Of a stretch of 34,234 bases of DNA, positions 31,359-34,234 are shown piece by piece. Each line of letters begins with the position of its first letter. Position 1 is the stretch's first letter. Position numbers and translations under genes: made by a program. The stretch covers positions 1-34,234 of the forward strand of contig SFFL01000024.1 of the NCBI GenBank assembly GCA_004557825.1. Reading direction: 5' to 3'. This DNA comes from Bacteroidales bacterium (lineage in GTDB: Bacteria; Bacteroidota; Bacteroidia; Bacteroidales; Muribaculaceae). The notes beneath the pieces were generated by a model, which searched no databases, was not told where the DNA came from, and was given only the letters and a program-made list of their open reading frames with translations.

Positions 31359-32684
31359 TTATTGCGGAAGCTCCTCTACAAGTATTACCATCGTGCGGCA
31401 CAGGCGCACCAGGTCGGCCTCCGGAGTGACGTAGGGAGGCATCACGTAGACATTCCGGCCGAAGGGACGTATCCATACCCCTTCCTCCACGCAGCGTTTC
31501 TGGAAGGCGCCAACATCTACAGGCTTCTTCACTTCCACTACGCCTATGGACCCGAGCACGCGCACATCCTCTACCTGCGGCAAACGGGCTGCAGGGGCCA
31601 GTTCTCGGCGCATAACCGCTTCCATTTTTGCCACAACCGCCGCCATATCCTGCCCGCGCATCAGTTTCAGCGAAGCAAGAGCTATGGCACACGCCAGCGG
31701 ATTACCCATAAAGGTAGGTCCGTGCATCATCACACCGGCTTCGCCGCGCGAGATTGTGTCGGCCACATCTTTGGTGGTCATTACAGCCGCCATCGTGAGA
31801 TACCCGCCGGTAAGCCCCTTGCCTATACACATTATATCGGGCTGCACTCCGGCATGCTCCCAGGCAAAGCATTTGCCGGTGCGCCAGAAGCCGGTGGCTA
31901 TTTCGTCGAAAATCAGATAAACACCATATTGGTCGCACAGGTTGCGGAGCCTGCGCAGGTATTCGGGATGATAGAACCACATACCGCCGGCGCCCTGCAC
32001 TATCGGCTCAAGAATCACAGCGGCTATTTCTTGATGATGCTCTTTGAGGCACTGCTCCATCGGGGCAATGTCGGCTTCATTCCACTCGCCGCCGAAACGG
32101 CTGCGCGGCTGCGCCACAAAATAGCGCACCGGAAGCGCCGGACCAAAGGCACCGTGCATACCGGTCACCGGGTCGCACACGCTCATAGCGTTCCAGGTAT
32201 CGCCGTGATAGCCCGAACGGATTGTCAGGAAGTTGGTTTTGTTGTGAGAACCGCTGCGGCTAATGGCAGCCTGCACCGCCATCTTCATAGCCACCTCCAC
32301 CGACACCGAGCCTGAGTCGGCATAAAAGATATTGTGCATCGAGGGAGGCGCCATCTCCAGAAGCATTTTGCCCAGGTCGATGGCCGGCTGATGGGTGATA
32401 CCGCCAAACATCACATGGCTCATCTTGTCGAGCTGCTCTTTGGCGGCGGCATTGAGCGCCGGATGATTGTAGCCGTGGCAGGCACACCACCACGACGACA
32501 TACCGTCGATAAGCTCGCGTCCGTCGGCAAGCACCAGACGATTATCGTGAGTCGAAGTCACCTTATATGTTGGCAGCGGATCGATTGTCGATGTATACGG
32601 GTGCCACAGATGCTCGCGGTCCCAGGAATCGAAGAGCACGTCCTCAGAGGGCAGCGCTCCGCTATTTTCATAATCAGTATTCAT
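31359..32684 (-). CDS. bioA: Adenosylmethionine-8-amino-7-oxononanoate aminotransferase
   Basis: 441 residues from the ATG at 32684. A TTG start at 32696 is possible but lies inside the -7 box, so it is rejected. A PLP enzyme using SAM as amino donor to make 7,8-diaminopelargonate. Marks: DREHLWHPYTS near the N-terminus and DGMSSWWCACHGYNHP (BioA-typical), SGSVSVEVAMKMA, GYHGDTW, Asp260 in FDEIATGFWRTGK and the PLP lysine Lys289 in CIGKGLTGG. First gene of the biotin operon. The transcript is predicted to begin only ~4-6 nt before the ATG. Confidence 0.95.
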   Translation of the reverse strand: MNTDYENSGALPSEDVLFDSWDREHLWHPYTSTIDPLPTYKVTSTHDNRLVLADGRELIDGMSSWWCACHGYNHPALNAAAKEQLDKMSHVMFGGITHQPAIDLGKMLLEMAPPSMHNIFYADSGSVSVEVAMKMAVQAAISRSGSHNKTNFLTIRSGYHGDTWNAMSVCDPVTGMHGAFGPALPVRYFVAQPRSRFGGEWNEADIAPMEQCLKEHHQEIAAVILEPIVQGAGGMWFYHPEYLRRLRNLCDQYGVYLIFDEIATGFWRTGKCFAWEHAGVQPDIMCIGKGLTGGYLTMAAVMTTKDVADTISRGEAGVMMHGPTFMGNPLACAIALASLKLMRGQDMAAVVAKMEAVMRRELAPAARLPQVEDVRVLGSIGVVEVKKPVDVGAFQKRCVEEGVWIRPFGRNVYVMPPYVTPEADLVRLCRTMVILVEELPQ

Positions 32685-32693
32685 ACCGGAGTG

Positions 32694-32701
32694 CAAAGTT
32701 A
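32694..32701 (-). promoter_or_regulatory. -7 element of the biotin operon
   Basis: TAACTTTG on the minus strand is an exact TAnnTTTG match only 9 bp before the bioA ATG, so the mRNA would be nearly leaderless. A TTTT tract lies where -33 is expected. AAAGTT (32695-32700) and AACTTT (32716-32721) form a dyad over the promoter, a possible repressor site. Confidence 0.5.
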
Positions 32702-32724
32702 CGAAAAATGTTGAAAACTTTCTC

Positions 32725-32739
32725 GCGGTTGAGAGCCGC
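32725..32739. other. Small hairpin between divergent bioA and tdk
   Basis: GCGGTT (32725-32730) and AGCCGC (32734-32739) pair over 6 positions with one G-T and a 3-base loop. It is in the 5' side of tdk; role unknown. Confidence 0.25.
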
Positions 32740-32793
32740 AGATTGGAATATTATGGCTAAATTCGCAGCATCAAATCCTCATTAACCTCCGAC

Positions 32794-33450
32794 ATGTACC
32801 GCAAAGGAAAACTATACTTTCGCTATGGCACTATGGGCTCGGCCAAAACTGCCCTTCTTCTCACTACCGCATATAACTTTGAGGAGCGCAATATGCGCTA
32901 TCTCTGCCTGAAACCGGCCATCGACACCCGTGAAAACGACAGCGTGATTCGGTCGCGCATAGGCATCGAGCGCGCATGCCGGTGGGTATATCCCGAGACC
33001 GACCTGTATGCTTTTGCGAAAGAGTATTTCCACGAGACCGGCGAGGTAGTCGACTGGTTTCTTGTCGATGAAGCGCAATTCCTGTCAGCACGTCAGGTCG
33101 ACCAGCTGTCGATGATTGTCGACGATTTCGGCTCGAATGTGATTTGCTATGGCCTGCGCACCGATTTCCAGACTCATCTGTTTGAAGGTTCCAAGCGCTT
33201 GTTTGAGATTGCCGACACCATCGACGAGATTAAATCCACCTGTACCTGTGGCCACAAGACAATCGTCAATGCCCGTATCGACGCCAATGGCGACATCATC
33301 ACCGAGGGTCAGCAGGTAGAAATCGGCGGCGACGAGCGATACATCGCAGTGTGCCGTAAGTGCTGGCGCAACCGGCGCATTGCTCAGGCTGAGAAGCTTG
33401 CGCTTCCGTTCCTTAATGAGGAGGAAGAGCACCACGCACCTGAGGAATAA
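32794..33450 (+). CDS. tdk: Thymidine kinase (type II)
   Basis: 218 residues. It salvages thymidine to dTMP with ATP. P-loop GTMGSAKT (12-19), with Ala where most relatives have Gly or Ser before the Lys; DEAQF (92-96) containing the catalytic Glu93; the conserved YGLRTDFQ (119-126); and four zinc-type cysteines, C150/C152 (CTCGHK) and C187/C190 (CRKC). Cytoplasmic. Divergent from bioA with ~110 bp between. It ends 3 bp from the convergent MFS gene with no terminator between them. No exact TAnnTTTG was found upstream. Confidence 0.94.
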   Translation: MYRKGKLYFRYGTMGSAKTALLLTTAYNFEERNMRYLCLKPAIDTRENDSVIRSRIGIERACRWVYPETDLYAFAKEYFHETGEVVDWFLVDEAQFLSARQVDQLSMIVDDFGSNVICYGLRTDFQTHLFEGSKRLFEIADTIDEIKSTCTCGHKTIVNARIDANGDIITEGQQVEIGGDERYIAVCRKCWRNRRIAQAEKLALPFLNEEEEHHAPEE

Positions 33451-33453
33451 GGG

Positions 33454-34137
33454 CTACTGCTCCAGATCGGGGGCAAGCCGGCGGGTGGCGAAAGCAAACA
33501 CCATCAGCGCTGCGGCAAGCGCCAGATTCACCAATGCTGTAGAGTGCAGAATATCACCCAGTCCGACCAGCGGCGACACCGTGGCGCCTACAATATAGCC
33601 GCTGATACCGAGCACCGCCGAGGCATCGCCCGAACGTGCACGTCCCTCATTCATCGCCAGGGTGTTGGAGGTGGCCATTATCATTCCTAAAGCAAACAGA
33701 ATCACAACTATAATAGCGTCATAGACCCACAGATTGTGCACGGTATAGAGCGCTATGGCCTGTGCCACAATGCCTGCCGAGGCAAGTGACGCACCGATAA
33801 AAGCCGCTTTCTTGAAGGGGCGGAAGCGGAGCGACATCATCGACCCGGCGGCCATACACAGCGCGTTCACGCCGACAATGATGCCATATTGCGTTTGCGA
33901 CAGGCCGTAATGGGTCTGCATAATGAAGGGCGATGAGGAAATATAGGCAAACAGCACACCAAGCCCCACCGCTTTCAGGCAGGTATGTATCATAAAGGGG
34001 CGATTGCGCAGAAGCACTGTATATCCGCTGAACGATTTGAGAAGACTTCCTTTTGTGGCTCTCGATGCCAGCAGCGATTCCTTCATCTTCAGAGTGAACA
34101 GGATGACAACTACAGCGAATCCGGCAAGACACAGAAA
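33454..34137 (-). pseudogene. C-terminal half of a Bcr/CflA-type MFS drug transporter, interrupted
   Basis: The reading frame from 34137 down to 33454 codes ~227 residues that look like membrane segments 6 to 12 of a Bcr/CflA-type multidrug exporter: FLCLAGFAVVVILFTLKMKE (end of TM6), the central loop, then FMIHTCLKAVGLGVLFAYIS, FGLSQ-like YGLSQTQYGIIVGVN and GDASAVLGISGYIVGATVSP. In the same frame a TAA stop (34138-34140) cuts off everything upstream, and the residues before it (ending SSIFIGQQ) do not resemble the transporter. The N-terminal ~170-190 residues are therefore missing. An internal ATG at 34086 exists, but a half transporter is unlikely to work. Probably disrupted by a mobile element. 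Confidence 0.65.
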
Positions 34138-34234
34138 TTATTGCTGTCCGATAAAAATTGAGGACAGCACAAAAGCATGGCTCAACTGCTGATCTACGGC
34201 GGTCGAGTCTGTTTTTATGATTTCCAAGCCTCTT
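34138..34234. mobile_element. Possible end of an insertion sequence at the right edge
   Basis: TGCTGTCC (34142-34149) and GGACAGCA (34162-34169) form an 8-bp perfect inverted repeat just beyond the point where transporter similarity stops. On the minus strand a frame enters from the right edge and ends at the TAA (last residues LSSIFIGQQ). On the plus strand an ATG at 34177 opens a frame that runs off the edge. This could be an IS end inserted in the MFS gene. The family cannot be assigned from 97 bp. Confidence 0.35.

Noticed and set aside
32684..32696. TTG start for bioA at 32696
   Set aside because: The codon lies inside the exact TAACTTTG -7 box; the ATG at 32684 is the better start.

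Overview
The window reads as chromosomal DNA from a strictly anaerobic or microaerophilic member of Bacteroidales. The support is: several upstream regions carrying the Bacteroidetes-type promoter signature (-33 TTTG, -7 TAnnTTTG); few visible Shine-Dalgarno sites; a BioG-BioC fusion; a FeoA-FeoB fusion; secreted proteins with GLUG repeats or a C-terminal sorting-like tail; and oxygen-independent ribonucleotide reductases of class II and class III. A gut lineage such as Muribaculaceae would fit, but that is inference. No tRNA, rRNA or CRISPR array was seen.

Layout. 1-3180 (+): end of a secreted GLUG-repeat/phosphodiester-glycosidase protein, then a secreted protein with a C-terminal sorting-like tail. 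3332-6191 (-): OmpA-like lipoprotein, YqgE/AlgH protein, thioredoxin reductase. 6267-10118 (-): LolA-like carrier and the FtsK DNA translocase. 10366-11403 (-): a GT4 glycosyltransferase. 11656-13413 (+): Fur-family regulator and purA. 13555-18623 (-): FeoAB iron transporter and B12-dependent RNR. 18730-19488 (+): nitroreductase. 19503-22331 (-): nrdD-nrdG, the anaerobic RNR and its activase. 22681-25398 (-): valS. 25521-27731 (+): lipoprotein S9 peptidase. 27987-32684 (-): biotin operon bioA-bioF-bioGC-bioD. 32794-33450 (+): thymidine kinase. 33454 to the right edge (-): an MFS transporter broken by an in-frame stop, probably at a mobile-element boundary.

Themes. Nucleotide metabolism is concentrated here (purA, nrdJ, nrdD/nrdG, tdk), with redox support nearby (trxB, nitroreductase). 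Iron control and uptake (Fur-like regulator, FeoAB) lie within 2.5 kb of each other. The biotin genes cover every late step from pimeloyl-ACP ester to dethiobiotin, but bioB is not in the window.

The most unusual content is non-coding. Four intergenic elements at gene 3' ends share outer arms related to GGCTGTATCAAA. Three of them enclose a hairpin related to TGTAGGGACGCACC/GGTGCGTCCCTACA, one in an inverted double copy. They look like a small REP- or MITE-like family. Several genes (nrdD, ftsK, bioD, the GT4 gene) also have short direct repeats starting at or next to their stop codons; at nrdD the last 20 bases of the gene are repeated just ahead of nrdG. I found no convincing new multi-gene system. 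The rest is mostly housekeeping.
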